From contig QFNA01000028.1 of the NCBI GenBank assembly GCA_003248395.1, positions 1-41,140 of the forward strand: 41,140 nucleotides of DNA, read 5' to 3'. Within the stretch, counting starts at the first letter, position 1, and each line of letters begins with the position of its first letter. A program made the translations under genes and the position numbers. The notes under the pieces were generated by a model, which saw only the letters and a list, made by a program, of their open reading frames with translations, ran no database searches and was not told where the DNA came from. Shown here piece after piece: positions 32,948 through 40,384 of this stretch. Source of the stretch: Citromicrobium sp. GTDB lineage: Bacteria; Pseudomonadota; Alphaproteobacteria; Sphingomonadales; Sphingomonadaceae.

Positions 32948-33412
32948 TCATTGCTCGAGCTGATCGGCAAACCGCGATGCATCGCGTGCAGACTGCCGCC
33001 GGAAAAGCCGCAAACACGCGGTAATGTCCGGTTTTCGGCGTATTCCGGCCATCCGGCCCCGAAAGACCACGGGCGACACAAGACCGGTTTCAAGCTGCCG
33101 GACGAGGGCCGCATCTGTCACCTTCCGGAAATCGGGTTTGGTACGCGGACATGTGCCCTGCCCCGGCGGGGTCAAGATCCGGTCCCAGGCATGGGCGAAC
33201 CCGTCGGCCCCGTCGCGCTTGCGCAGACGATAGGCGGAGGCACGCGACATGCCGACACGCGCCGCCGCCGTGCTGACCGAACCGGTGATGTAGAGTTGCG
33301 CAAGGAATGCGCACTGCCGCGCCTCGCTCCACCCGTCACGGCGTGACCGCAGTGCGACGGGATGGAAGAAACCGGGGCGGCGGCGGATGCGATGGGCAGG
33401 CGTTTTCGACAT
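32948..33412 (-). CDS. Helix-turn-helix protein, unknown role
   Basis: 154 residues, Arg-rich. A helix-turn-helix is visible as GSVSTAAARVGMSRASAYRL at about residues 44-63, preceded by GWSEARQCAFLAQLYI. The remainder has no recognised domain. It could be a small transcriptional regulator. It lies 166 bp downstream of the start of the lipoprotein gene's promoter region, on the same strand, and ahead of a gap with no gene at 33413-33633 apart from a 12-bp palindrome at 33578-33589. Conserved-looking but unassigned. Confidence 0.7.
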   Translation of the reverse strand: MSKTPAHRIRRRPGFFHPVALRSRRDGWSEARQCAFLAQLYITGSVSTAAARVGMSRASAYRLRKRDGADGFAHAWDRILTPPGQGTCPRTKPDFRKVTDAALVRQLETGLVSPVVFRGRMAGIRRKPDITACLRLFRRQSARDASRFADQLEQ

Positions 33413-33633
33413 TCGGCAGTCTTGAGCAGAATCTGGCTATGTAGGAAAACGGAATGTCGCCGATCTTGAATTGGGCGGAAAGCTAGTGGCCGGGTTTTGA
33501 AATGAATTGCCGCAGAAGCAAACATATAGCGGGAACTGTGAGGCGATGACTCGCGATTTGGCTTCAGCCGCTTGCGTCGGTCCGGACCGGAGCTTATACC
33601 TTATTGATTATCAAGGGACATTCGGAGGCTCAT

Positions 33634-34200
33634 TTGCAAAAGTCAACGCGTGAGTTTGTGCGTCTCAGGCTTCGCGGGTGCGCTCCGCCTTCCGACCTTA
33701 GCGTGTTGCTTGACGCATTCGCAGTTTTGCTGTGGCCAGGGCAGACTTACCCGCTCCTAGATCATAATTACCTCAATGATCGAGATCGGGCAGACCCCCA
33801 TATCATGGCCAACATCGCTGCAATGAACGATACCGCAGACAAATTAAGGTTCGTACTGCAAGCTGATCGCGGCGATCTTCTTGGTTACTGGCAATCACGG
33901 GACGCCGACCCGCTGAGCGAGTGTGTCCTGTTTTGGCTGGATACGGAAGGGCAGTACCGCGTCGCGGAAGGAAGCACGTTAGCGCAAACGCTTGCGTATC
34001 GCGCGCTTGTTGATGGGTATGCCGACAGACATGAGGCGGTGGTCAGATCTTTCGGGAAGCTGGGCGTAGCGATCCCAGAGGCGTCAAAAGGTGAAATATT
34101 TTCCGCAATGGACCGAAGGCAAGCACAGGTCCCTGAGACTCCGCAAGACTATAGAGACGCAGGATATAAGAGCTATTGCAAAACCGCGGGTCTCGAATGA
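33634..34200 (+). CDS. AT-richer orphan gene, unknown function
   Basis: 188 residues from a TTG at 33634, which has GGAGG 5 bases upstream (33624-33628); a TTG at 33604 gives 198 residues but no such site. It is hydrophilic with no signal or membrane segment. The middle contains GDLLGYWQSRDADPLSECVL, then FWLDTEGQYRVAEGS, and the end NAM... is basic. I considered SMI1/KNR4-like immunity proteins from the LxYW...LDTEGQ pattern but cannot support it. Base composition is clearly more AT-rich than the neighbours, so recent acquisition is likely. Nothing else is seen at 34201-34336 except a TTGCC-TTT-GGCAA hairpin at 34248-34260. Confidence 0.72.
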   Translation: MQKSTREFVRLRLRGCAPPSDLSVLLDAFAVLLWPGQTYPLLDHNYLNDRDRADPHIMANIAAMNDTADKLRFVLQADRGDLLGYWQSRDADPLSECVLFWLDTEGQYRVAEGSTLAQTLAYRALVDGYADRHEAVVRSFGKLGVAIPEASKGEIFSAMDRRQAQVPETPQDYRDAGYKSYCKTAGLE

Positions 34201-34336
34201 ATGGATGTTAGCAATCCGGGATTTCACTTGATTGCTGCTATGAACATTTGCCTTTGGCAATCAGCGAGTTCGTCAGTTCCGGACGAAATTGCGTCGTGAA
34301 GGTCCTGATGCTCAAGTAGAACCTTTATATTTTACC

Positions 34337-35794
34337 TCACTCCGGCACATCTCCCCCTTCCTCGGTCCGGTCTTCAATCTGCGCGGCGTCTTCGGCGTTG
34401 TAGCGTGGGGTGCCTTCGACCTTGGGGATTTCCTCGATCTCGCGCTTGCCGATCTCGATGCCCTTTTCGTGCAGGCGGCGACCGGCCGATAGCACATTGC
34501 GTTCGAAACTGCCGACGAACTTGTTGTAATTGCTGACCGCCGTTTCGAGCCCGCCGCCGACGCGCTTCATGTGTTCGGCGGCGACGGCTAGGCGATCGTA
34601 TAGCTCGGCTCCGGCCTTGCCGATTTCCACCGCTTCGCGCGCGATGGTGTCCTGCCGCCAGACTTGCGCCACCGTGCGGGCGATGGCGACGAGGTTGGTG
34701 GGCGTGGCCAGCAACACCTTGTTGTGGAAGGCGAAATCCCACAGGTCGGGATCGGCCTCCAGCGCGGCGGCGACGAAATGTTCGCCGGGGACGAACATCA
34801 CTACATAGTCGGGCGCTTCGTCGAACTGGCTCTGGTAGCTTTTCGTGCCGAGGGTCTGGACGTGGCCGCGCATCGACTTGGCATGCTGCGCAAGCTGGGC
34901 GCGTTTTACCGCGTCGTCATCCGCCTCGAACGCGGCCTGGTAGGCGTTGAGCGAGACCTTGGCGTCAATCACCAGCTTCTTCTGGCCGGGCACGTTGACG
35001 ATGGCATCGGGGCGCAGGCGGCCCTCGTCGGTGTCGAGCGAATGTTCGAGGATGAAATCGGTGTGTTCGGCGAGGCCCGCCTGTTCGAGCACGTTCTGCA
35101 GCGCGCGTTCGCCCCAGCGCCCGCGCGCCTTGGGCGCATTGGTCAGGCTGTTGCCGAGCCGCTGCGCCTCGCGCCGGACCTCTTCCTGCCCCAGCCGCAT
35201 CTGTTCGATCTGCGTGGCGAGCGAGGTAAAGGCATTGGTCCGCTTTTCCTCGAGCGCGGCAACCTGGTCTTCGTATTTCTTGAGCCGGTCACCCACCGGC
35301 TGGAGAAGTTCGCGGATTTTCGCCTCGTTGGTTTTCTCCGAATGGCCGAAGCGTTCGGCAGCCCGCGCGAGAAAGGCCTCCTGCGCCTTGCCAAGGACTG
35401 CCGAGCCTGTGTTCTGGAACTCCTTGAGCAGCTCCTCGCGCGCTTCGACCAGCAGACGTTTCTGCTCGTCGAAATTGGCGGTTTTCTCCTTGAGCGTGGC
35501 GAGCTCTGCGGCGAGATCGCCGTTGGCCTTGCGCAGATCGGCGGTCACGGCATCGTGCTGTCCGCGGACCTGCTCCAATTCGGCAGTCAGCGAATCGACC
35601 CGCCCCGCCCGCTCGCGACTGGCCTCCAGATCGGCGAAGGTGCGCAAATATCTGGCGTCGAGTTCCTTCGCCTCGCCATCGCGCGCCTCGAACCGGGATT
35701 TCCAGTCGGCAACCGGACGCGATCCGAAGAACCAGCCAAGCACAGTGCCGAGCACCAGGGCAGCAAAGATGAAAATGATCGCAGACGTTTCCAT
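34337..35794 (-). CDS. rmuC: DNA recombination protein RmuC
   Basis: 485 residues from the ATG at 35794. An N-terminal membrane segment (SAIIFIFAALVLGTVLGWFF) is followed by a long coiled coil (about 40-200) and the RmuC nuclease-like domain: KARGRWGERALQNVLEQAGL, VIDAKVSLNAYQAAFE, DYVVMFVPGEHFVAAALE. RmuC limits DNA inversions and is linked to DNA repair. A GTG at 35824 gives an alternative longer start. A LexA box (GTTC-N7-GTTC) sits directly upstream, which fits SOS control of rmuC known in other alphaproteobacteria. Confidence 0.95.
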   Translation of the reverse strand: METSAIIFIFAALVLGTVLGWFFGSRPVADWKSRFEARDGEAKELDARYLRTFADLEASRERAGRVDSLTAELEQVRGQHDAVTADLRKANGDLAAELATLKEKTANFDEQKRLLVEAREELLKEFQNTGSAVLGKAQEAFLARAAERFGHSEKTNEAKIRELLQPVGDRLKKYEDQVAALEEKRTNAFTSLATQIEQMRLGQEEVRREAQRLGNSLTNAPKARGRWGERALQNVLEQAGLAEHTDFILEHSLDTDEGRLRPDAIVNVPGQKKLVIDAKVSLNAYQAAFEADDDAVKRAQLAQHAKSMRGHVQTLGTKSYQSQFDEAPDYVVMFVPGEHFVAAALEADPDLWDFAFHNKVLLATPTNLVAIARTVAQVWRQDTIAREAVEIGKAGAELYDRLAVAAEHMKRVGGGLETAVSNYNKFVGSFERNVLSAGRRLHEKGIEIGKREIEEIPKVEGTPRYNAEDAAQIEDRTEEGGDVPE

Positions 35795-35799
35795 CGCCG

Positions 35800-35814
35800 G
35801 AACATAGCTGGAAC
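35800..35814 (-). promoter_or_regulatory. LexA (SOS) box upstream of rmuC
   Basis: GAAC-ATAGCTG-GAAC on the plus strand reads GTTC-N7-GTTC on the minus strand, the alphaproteobacterial LexA consensus. It ends 5 bp before the rmuC ATG, so binding would block transcription or initiation there. Confidence 0.7.
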
Positions 35815-35891
35815 ACAAACTCACGCCAAGCGTGCGGCGGAACTATCCCCACAATGGCTCGCTTTTTCTCCAGCAACAAGGAGTCGCATCC

Positions 35892-36239
35892 GTGAAACCC
35901 AACACCGTCTTCATCAGCATCGATGCCGCCGATTTCGCGGCGCAATCCGACTGGTATTCAAGATTTCTAGGGCGAAAGTGGGACCGCGAACCGATGCCGT
36001 CATGCCACGAATGGGACCTGACGGGCGACGTGCTGTTCCAGGTGCTCGACAACCCGGGCCAGAAAGGTGGTGCGACGGTCACCGTGCGGGTCGACGATCT
36101 CGATGCGGAGATTGCGAGGCTCGACACATCGGAGATCAAAGTGCCCGAGCCGGTCAAGGTAGAGGGGTTCGACACCCTCCGTTATGCTGAAATGAAGGAC
36201 CCTGAAGGCAACAAGGTGGGGCTGCTCGACGGGAAATAA
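35892..36239 (+). CDS. VOC-superfamily protein (glyoxalase/bleomycin-resistance fold)
   Basis: 115 residues from a GTG at 35892 with AAGGAG about 8 bases upstream (the longer ATG at 35832 lacks one). The VOC pattern includes PNTVFISIDAADFAAQSDWY at the first strand, and VKVEGFDTLRYAEMKDPEGN at the end (the DPEGN turn is typical). Ligand or reaction unknown. It is convergent with def (3 bp between stops). Confidence 0.9.
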   Translation: MKPNTVFISIDAADFAAQSDWYSRFLGRKWDREPMPSCHEWDLTGDVLFQVLDNPGQKGGATVTVRVDDLDAEIARLDTSEIKVPEPVKVEGFDTLRYAEMKDPEGNKVGLLDGK

Positions 36240-36242
36240 ACC

Positions 36243-36809
36243 CTAAGCCGCTTCGCGCAGTTTGCGCAGCTTCTTGAGCGCCATGTTGCGTTTGAGGCGG
36301 CTGAGGTGGTCGATGAAGAGCACGCCTTCGAGATGGTCCATCTCGTGCTGGATGCAGGTGGCCATCAGGCCTTCCATGTCCTCTTCGTGGGTTTCGCCCT
36401 CGAGGTCCTGATAACGCACGCGGCAGGTGGCGGGACGGTCGACATCGGCAAAGATGTCCGGGACCGAGAGGCAGCCTTCCTGATAGGTCGCGAGTTCGTC
36501 CGCCGGATCGAGAATCTCCGGGTTGATGAAAACCCGCGGTTCCTTCCGCGTCGGCTGGTGCGTGTGTTCGTGCCCGTCATGGTTGCAGGGGACGGGTTCG
36601 GCATCCTCGTCTTCCGGCTGGAGATCGATCACGAGCACGCGCTTGGGCACGCCGACCTGGACCGCGGCGAGCCCAATGCCGGGGGCGTCGTACATGGTTT
36701 CGAACATGTCCGAGACGAGCGTGTTCAGCTCGTCGTCGAATTGCGTCACGGGCTCGGACACGACCTTGAGCCGGGGGTCCGGCACTTCGAGGATTTCACG
36801 GATAGCCAT
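36243..36809 (-). CDS. def: Peptide deformylase with His-rich insertion
   Basis: 188 residues. Motif I GIGLAAVQVG, motif II EGCLSVP and motif III QHEMDHLEG with the two metal-binding histidines are intact, so it should remove the formyl group from new proteins. Between the second and third strands is an insertion of about 20 residues, starting after DLQPEDEDAEP, that contains Cys75 and four histidines (CNHDGHEHTH at 75-84), unlike E. coli Def. This may bind metal. The start is the ATG at 36809. It lies in the def-recR / fmt-truA block common in this group. Confidence 0.95.
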   Translation of the reverse strand: MAIREILEVPDPRLKVVSEPVTQFDDELNTLVSDMFETMYDAPGIGLAAVQVGVPKRVLVIDLQPEDEDAEPVPCNHDGHEHTHQPTRKEPRVFINPEILDPADELATYQEGCLSVPDIFADVDRPATCRVRYQDLEGETHEEDMEGLMATCIQHEMDHLEGVLFIDHLSRLKRNMALKKLRKLREAA

Positions 36810-36872
36810 GACGGGTCAGATAGGCGCGGAATGCGCGATTTTCAATCCGTTTGGGTCGGTGGGAATAATCGC

Positions 36873-37469
36873 TCAACCCAAGGGCCTACGCGCCCTGAGC
36901 GCCTGGGCCAGAGTGCCCTCGTCGAGATAGTCGAGTTCACCGCCGACGGGAAGGCCGTGGGCGAGCTGGGTGATGCGCAAGGGGAAATCTTCCAGCCGCT
37001 CTGCAAGATAGTGCGCGGTCGTCTGCCCCTCGAGCGTGGCATTCATGGCGAGGACGACTTCGTCGATGCCACCCTTCCCGACACGGTCGAGCAGGCTGGC
37101 GATGTTGAGATCTTCGGGCCGCACGCCATCCAGCGCGCTGAGCCTGCCGCCCAGAACATGGTAACGACCGTTGAACAGGCGCGCCCGGTCGAGCGCCCAG
37201 AGGTCGGACACATCCTCGACCACGCACAGCCCCTTGCCGTCGCGGCGGGGATCGGCGCAGATGCCGCACGGGTCGGTGGTATCGACATTGCCGCAGATTG
37301 CGCATTCGACCAGCGCCTCGCCCACGGTGGCCAGGGCTTCGAGCAGGGCGGGAAGCGCGCTTTCGCGGCGTTTGACGAGCCATAGCACCGCCCGCCGCGC
37401 GCTGCGCGGGCCGAGGCCGGGCAGGCGGGCAAGCGCGGCGGCCAGTGTCTCGATCTCTTGCGATGCCAT
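36873..37469 (-). CDS. recR: Recombination protein RecR
   Basis: 198 residues from the ATG at 37469 (the frame to 37523 is open but unsupported). N-terminal helix-hairpin-helix (LARLPGLGPRSARRAVLWLV), zinc finger CAICGNVDTTDPCGIC, then a Toprim domain (VVEDVSDLWALDR, EVVLAMNATLEGQTTAHYLA). It acts with RecO/RecF in gap repair. It is divergent from fmt and is transcribed towards def. Confidence 0.95.
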   Translation of the reverse strand: MASQEIETLAAALARLPGLGPRSARRAVLWLVKRRESALPALLEALATVGEALVECAICGNVDTTDPCGICADPRRDGKGLCVVEDVSDLWALDRARLFNGRYHVLGGRLSALDGVRPEDLNIASLLDRVGKGGIDEVVLAMNATLEGQTTAHYLAERLEDFPLRITQLAHGLPVGGELDYLDEGTLAQALRARRPLG

Positions 37470-37543
37470 GAGGCGACAGATAGGGGCGCGAGCGGAACAG
37501 AGAAAGCCCCTTGGACAGGCCAAAGGGTCATCGGAGCGGGATT

Positions 37544-38452
37544 GTGCGCATAATCTTCATGGGAACACCGGAATTCGCCGTCCCGACGCTACAGGCGCTG
37601 GTGGATGCAGCGCATGAGGTGGTCTGCGTGTATACGCAGCCGCCGCGGCCGGGCGGACGTCGCGGACGGGAGTTGACGCCCTCGCCGGTCCACAGTCGTG
37701 CAACCGATCTGGGGCTGGAGGTGCGCAATCCGAAATCGCTGAAATCGCCGGAGGAGCAGGAAGCCTTTGCCGCTCTGGAGGCCGATATCGCGGTGGTCGC
37801 GGCCTATGGGCTGATCCTGCCGCAGGCGGTGCTCGATGCGCCGACCCACGGCTGCCTCAACGTGCACGCGAGCATCCTGCCGCGCTGGCGCGGGGCCGCA
37901 CCGATCCACCGCGCGGTAATGGCAGGCGATCCGGTCACCGGCGTGACGATCATGCAGATGGAGGCGGGGCTCGACACCGGGCCGATGATCACCTTTGCCC
38001 GCACACCGATCGAGGACAAGACGACCGGCGAGCTGACCGAGGAACTGGCCGAGATCGGGGCGCAACTGATGGTGGGAACGCTGATCGACCTGAAGGCGCT
38101 GCATCCGCTGGAACAGGACGAAAGCGATGCGACCTATGCGGCCAAAATCGACAAGGCCGAGGCGCGCATCGACTGGACGCAGCCGGCGGAACAGGTGGTA
38201 CGACAAGTTCACGGGCTGTCGCCGTTCCCCGGTGCCTGGTTCGAAATCGACGGCGCGCGGGTGAAGCTGCTCCGTGCCAAAATGGTCGAAAGCAGCGGGC
38301 AGCCGGGAGAGGTGCTCGACGATCGACTCGCCATCGCCTGCGGGACGGGCGCCATCAGGCCGGTCGAACTGCAACGCGCGGGCAAGCCCAAAATGGACCT
38401 CGACACCTTCCTGCGGGGCAATGCCGTCGCTGCCGGGACAGTGCTTGATTGA
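37544..38452 (+). CDS. fmt: Methionyl-tRNA formyltransferase
   Basis: 302 residues from a GTG at 37544 (GGAGCGGG upstream). The formyl-transferase motif is GCLNVHASILPRWRGAAPIH, with MEAGLDTGPM next. It transfers formyl from N10-formyl-THF to Met-tRNAfMet and is the functional partner of def across the divergent spacer. Its stop overlaps the truA start (TTGA). The TTG at 37511 would give an N-terminal extension, which is unlikely. Confidence 0.96.
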   Translation: MRIIFMGTPEFAVPTLQALVDAAHEVVCVYTQPPRPGGRRGRELTPSPVHSRATDLGLEVRNPKSLKSPEEQEAFAALEADIAVVAAYGLILPQAVLDAPTHGCLNVHASILPRWRGAAPIHRAVMAGDPVTGVTIMQMEAGLDTGPMITFARTPIEDKTTGELTEELAEIGAQLMVGTLIDLKALHPLEQDESDATYAAKIDKAEARIDWTQPAEQVVRQVHGLSPFPGAWFEIDGARVKLLRAKMVESSGQPGEVLDDRLAIACGTGAIRPVELQRAGKPKMDLDTFLRGNAVAAGTVLD

Positions 38453-39210
38453 CCCGCTTCGCGCTCACCCTCGAATTCGACGGCACGCCGTTTTTCGGTC
38501 TGCAGCGCCAGAAGGACGGGCCGAGCGTGCAGCAGGCGGTCGAAGAGGCGGCGTTTCGCGTGACGGGTGAGGACGTGCGTCTGCACAGCGCAGGCCGGAC
38601 CGATGCCGGCGTGCATGCGATTGCCATGCGCAGCCATCTGGACCTTGCCAAGGACATCGCGCCGTTCAGGCTGATGGAGGCGCTGAATGCGCATTTGCGG
38701 CCCGATCCCGTGGCCGTGATGCATTGCGACATCGTGCCGGACGACTGGCACGCGCGATTTTCCTGCGTCGGGCGCAGTTACGTTTACCGGATTGCCAATC
38801 GGCGCGCGCCCCTGACGCTCGAGAAGGACAGACTGTGGCAAGTCGGTCCGCCGCTGGATCACGAGGCCATGCACCGCGCGGCGCAGGCGCTGGTGGGCTT
38901 GCACGATTTCACGACCTTTCGTTCGGTGCATTGCCAGTCCGACAGCCCGGTCAAGACGCTCGACCGGCTCGATGTCGAGCGTGACGGCGAAGAAGTTCGT
39001 GTCCATGCGGCCGCGCGCAGTTTCCTGCACCATCAGGTGCGCAGCATGGTCGGCTGCCTGGCGCTGGTGGGCATGGGCCGGTGGAGCGAGGATCGGGTCG
39101 CACAGGCATTGCACGCCCGCGACCGGCAGGCGCTGGGCCTCAATGCGCCGCCCCACGGGCTCTATTTCGTGCGCGCGGAATATCCGCAGGATGACAAGCC
39201 CGAAAAATGA
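38449..39210 (+). CDS. truA: tRNA pseudouridine synthase A
   Basis: 253 residues with a TTG start at 38449 that overlaps the fmt stop as TTGA. The catalytic aspartate is in GRTDAGVHA; FSCVGRSYVYRI and FLHHQVRSMVGCLALVGMG are typical. It makes pseudouridine at positions 38-40 of tRNA anticodon stems. It is coupled to fmt. After the stop a GTTGC-GTTTT-GCAAC hairpin lacks a T-run. Confidence 0.95.
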   Translation: MTRFALTLEFDGTPFFGLQRQKDGPSVQQAVEEAAFRVTGEDVRLHSAGRTDAGVHAIAMRSHLDLAKDIAPFRLMEALNAHLRPDPVAVMHCDIVPDDWHARFSCVGRSYVYRIANRRAPLTLEKDRLWQVGPPLDHEAMHRAAQALVGLHDFTTFRSVHCQSDSPVKTLDRLDVERDGEEVRVHAAARSFLHHQVRSMVGCLALVGMGRWSEDRVAQALHARDRQALGLNAPPHGLYFVRAEYPQDDKPEK

Positions 39211-39268
39211 GGTTGCGTTTTGCAACTGGTCTGCACAGTTTGGACAGCGACACAGTAGGAGAGACAGT

Positions 39269-40381
39269 ATGGCGACGACCGGCAAACAGCTTTTCACCAC
39301 CCTCGATAGCGAGGGCACGCTTACGCTTGAAATCGCGACCAGTGAATTTCCCGATCCGACCGGCAACAAGGTGCTGGTCAAAATGGAAGCGGCGCCGATC
39401 AATCCGTCGGATCTCGCGATCCTGACCGGGGCAGCCGATTTGGAGAATGCCGACTATGCGCCCGGCAAGGTCGTCGCAAAGATGCCCGAACCGTTCAATT
39501 CAGGCCAGAAGGCGCGTCACGGCCAGCGCTTGCCGGCAGGCAATGAGGGTGCGGGCACCGTGATCGCGACCGGAGACAGCGACATGGCCAAGGCGCTGAT
39601 GGGCCAGCGCGTCGCTTGCGTGCCGGGCAATGCCTATAGCGAATATGCGATTGCCGATGCCGCCATGTGCCTGCCGCTGGGCGATCACAGCGCGGAGGCT
39701 GGTGCATCAAGCTTCGTCAATCCGATGACGGCGCTGGGATTCGTCGAGAATGCCAAGGCGGACGGGCAGAGCGCCATCCTCCACACGGTTGGTGCATCGA
39801 ATCTCGGCCAGATGCTCAACCGCATCTGCCAGGAGGACGGCATCGCGCTGGTCAATATCGTGCGCAAGGCAGAGCAGGCCGAACTGCTGAAAAGCCAGGG
39901 CGCAATGCATGTCGTCGATTCCTCGGCCGAGGATTTCATGACTCAGCTCAAGAATGCGATCGACGAGACCGACTGTTTTTACGGGTTCGACCCCATCGGC
40001 GGGGGCAAGATGGTCGACACTTGTTTCAAGGCGATGGAGCAGGTCGCGTCCGCAAGAATGAGCGAATATTCGCGTTACGGATCCAACCAGCAGAAGCGCA
40101 TGTTCATTTACGGTCGGCTCGACATGGGCGTCACCACGCTCACGCCGAGTTACGGTTTCGGCTGGACCCTTGCCGGATGGTTGCTCACGCCCTTCCTGCA
40201 GAATGCCGGGATGGAAACGGTGATGCGGATGCGCAAGCGCGTGCTCGACAATCTCGACACCACTTTCGCCAGCAAGTACAAGACGAAGGTCGATCTGGAA
40301 GGCATGCTGACGAGGGATGCGATCCTCGATTATCGGCAGATGAAGACCGGAGAGAAATATCTGGTCACGCCAAACGGCTGA
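39269..40381 (+). CDS. Medium-chain dehydrogenase/reductase (zinc-independent, quinone-reductase-like)
   Basis: 370 residues from the ATG at 39269 (AGGAGA 5-10 bases upstream). N-terminal MDR catalytic domain (KMEAAPINPSDLAILTG, PAGNEGAGTVIATG, AYSEYAIADAAMCLPLG) and a Rossmann part (LHTVGASNLGQMLNRICQED). The cysteine pattern of zinc ADHs is absent. The substrate and direction are unknown. It lies 58 bp after truA and is convergent with the asparaginase gene (3 bp apart). Confidence 0.85.
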   Translation: MATTGKQLFTTLDSEGTLTLEIATSEFPDPTGNKVLVKMEAAPINPSDLAILTGAADLENADYAPGKVVAKMPEPFNSGQKARHGQRLPAGNEGAGTVIATGDSDMAKALMGQRVACVPGNAYSEYAIADAAMCLPLGDHSAEAGASSFVNPMTALGFVENAKADGQSAILHTVGASNLGQMLNRICQEDGIALVNIVRKAEQAELLKSQGAMHVVDSSAEDFMTQLKNAIDETDCFYGFDPIGGGKMVDTCFKAMEQVASARMSEYSRYGSNQQKRMFIYGRLDMGVTTLTPSYGFGWTLAGWLLTPFLQNAGMETVMRMRKRVLDNLDTTFASKYKTKVDLEGMLTRDAILDYRQMKTGEKYLVTPNG

Positions 40382-40384
40382 GCC

